Shown: positions 6,290 to 6,344 of the stretch, in pieces
Layout of the letters: each line of letters begins with the position of its first letter
Position numbering within the stretch: position 1 is the stretch's first letter
Assembly (NCBI GenBank): GCA_005800865.1
Contig: SYEI01000343.1
Coordinates: 1-6,344 of the forward strand
Length of the DNA: 6,344 nt
Origin: Bacteroidota bacterium
Lineage (GTDB): Bacteria; Bacteroidota; Bacteroidia; B-17B0; Aurantibacillaceae
Reading direction: 5' to 3'
The notes under the pieces: generated by a model
Told to the model about the DNA's origin: nothing
What the model saw: the letters and a program-made list of their open reading frames with translations, nothing else
Databases searched by the model: none
Program-made: the position numbers and the translations under genes

Positions 6290-6344
6290 TTGTACAAACT
6301 GCTCTTCATATTATTTCTTTCTATTTTTTTCAATCCTTTATTCT
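6290..6344 (+). CDS. possible exported protein, N-terminal 18 codons only
   Basis: A TTG codon two bases after the MazG-like stop opens a frame that stays open to the window edge. The 18 residues read MYKLLFILFLSIFFNPLF: a positive charge near the start followed by a hydrophobic run, as in a signal peptide or membrane anchor. In frame upstream there is a TAA at 6272 and no ATG or GTG between. The spacing fits a third gene of the phoH operon. The protein family cannot be judged from so little, and AT-rich DNA gives hydrophobic translations easily. Confidence 0.5.
   Translation, partial: MYKLLFILFLSIFFNPLF

Overview
The window looks like an ordinary stretch of a Bacteroidota chromosome. It is AT-rich. 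Its protein family versions (PyrR, PurA, the PhnP-like hydrolase, the MazG-like enzyme) read like those of flavobacteria and relatives. No Shine-Dalgarno tracts stand out before the starts, and two intergenic regions carry perfect matches to the Bacteroidota -7 promoter element TAnnTTTG. The exact family or genus cannot be settled from the sequence alone. I see no mobile element, CRISPR array, tRNA, rRNA or defence system.

Layout: seven minus-strand genes fill 1-4887 and three plus-strand genes fill 4994-6344. The two blocks diverge from a 106-base intergenic region at 4888-4993. Reading the minus strand in transcription order, the first group is a SAM hydroxide adenosyltransferase-like protein (4887-4069), a small ABM-fold protein (4076-3792), a rhomboid protease (3748-3098) and a PhnP-like metallo-beta-lactamase-fold hydrolase (3101-2340). 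These genes are tightly packed, with 8-base and 4-base overlaps and one 43-base gap. After a 121-base gap holding a likely promoter come purA (2218-950), pyrR (901-371) and a DinB-family gene (369-1) that runs off the left edge. On the plus strand are phoH (4994-5953), a MazG-like nucleotide pyrophosphohydrolase (5958-6287) and the first 18 codons of a probable exported protein (from 6290).

Functionally, purA, pyrR and the MazG-like gene all touch nucleotide metabolism: AMP synthesis, UMP salvage and NTP hydrolysis. The rest is a mixture of housekeeping and poorly characterised conserved genes. No complete undescribed system is visible. The most interesting item is the SAM hydroxide adenosyltransferase-like protein: its fold motifs are recognisable, but the Asp, Arg and His expected of the hydrolase active site appear to be replaced. 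Several start codons were corrected: the ABM and SAM-HAT genes should start at internal ATGs, pyrR uses GTG, and phoH and the last gene use TTG.
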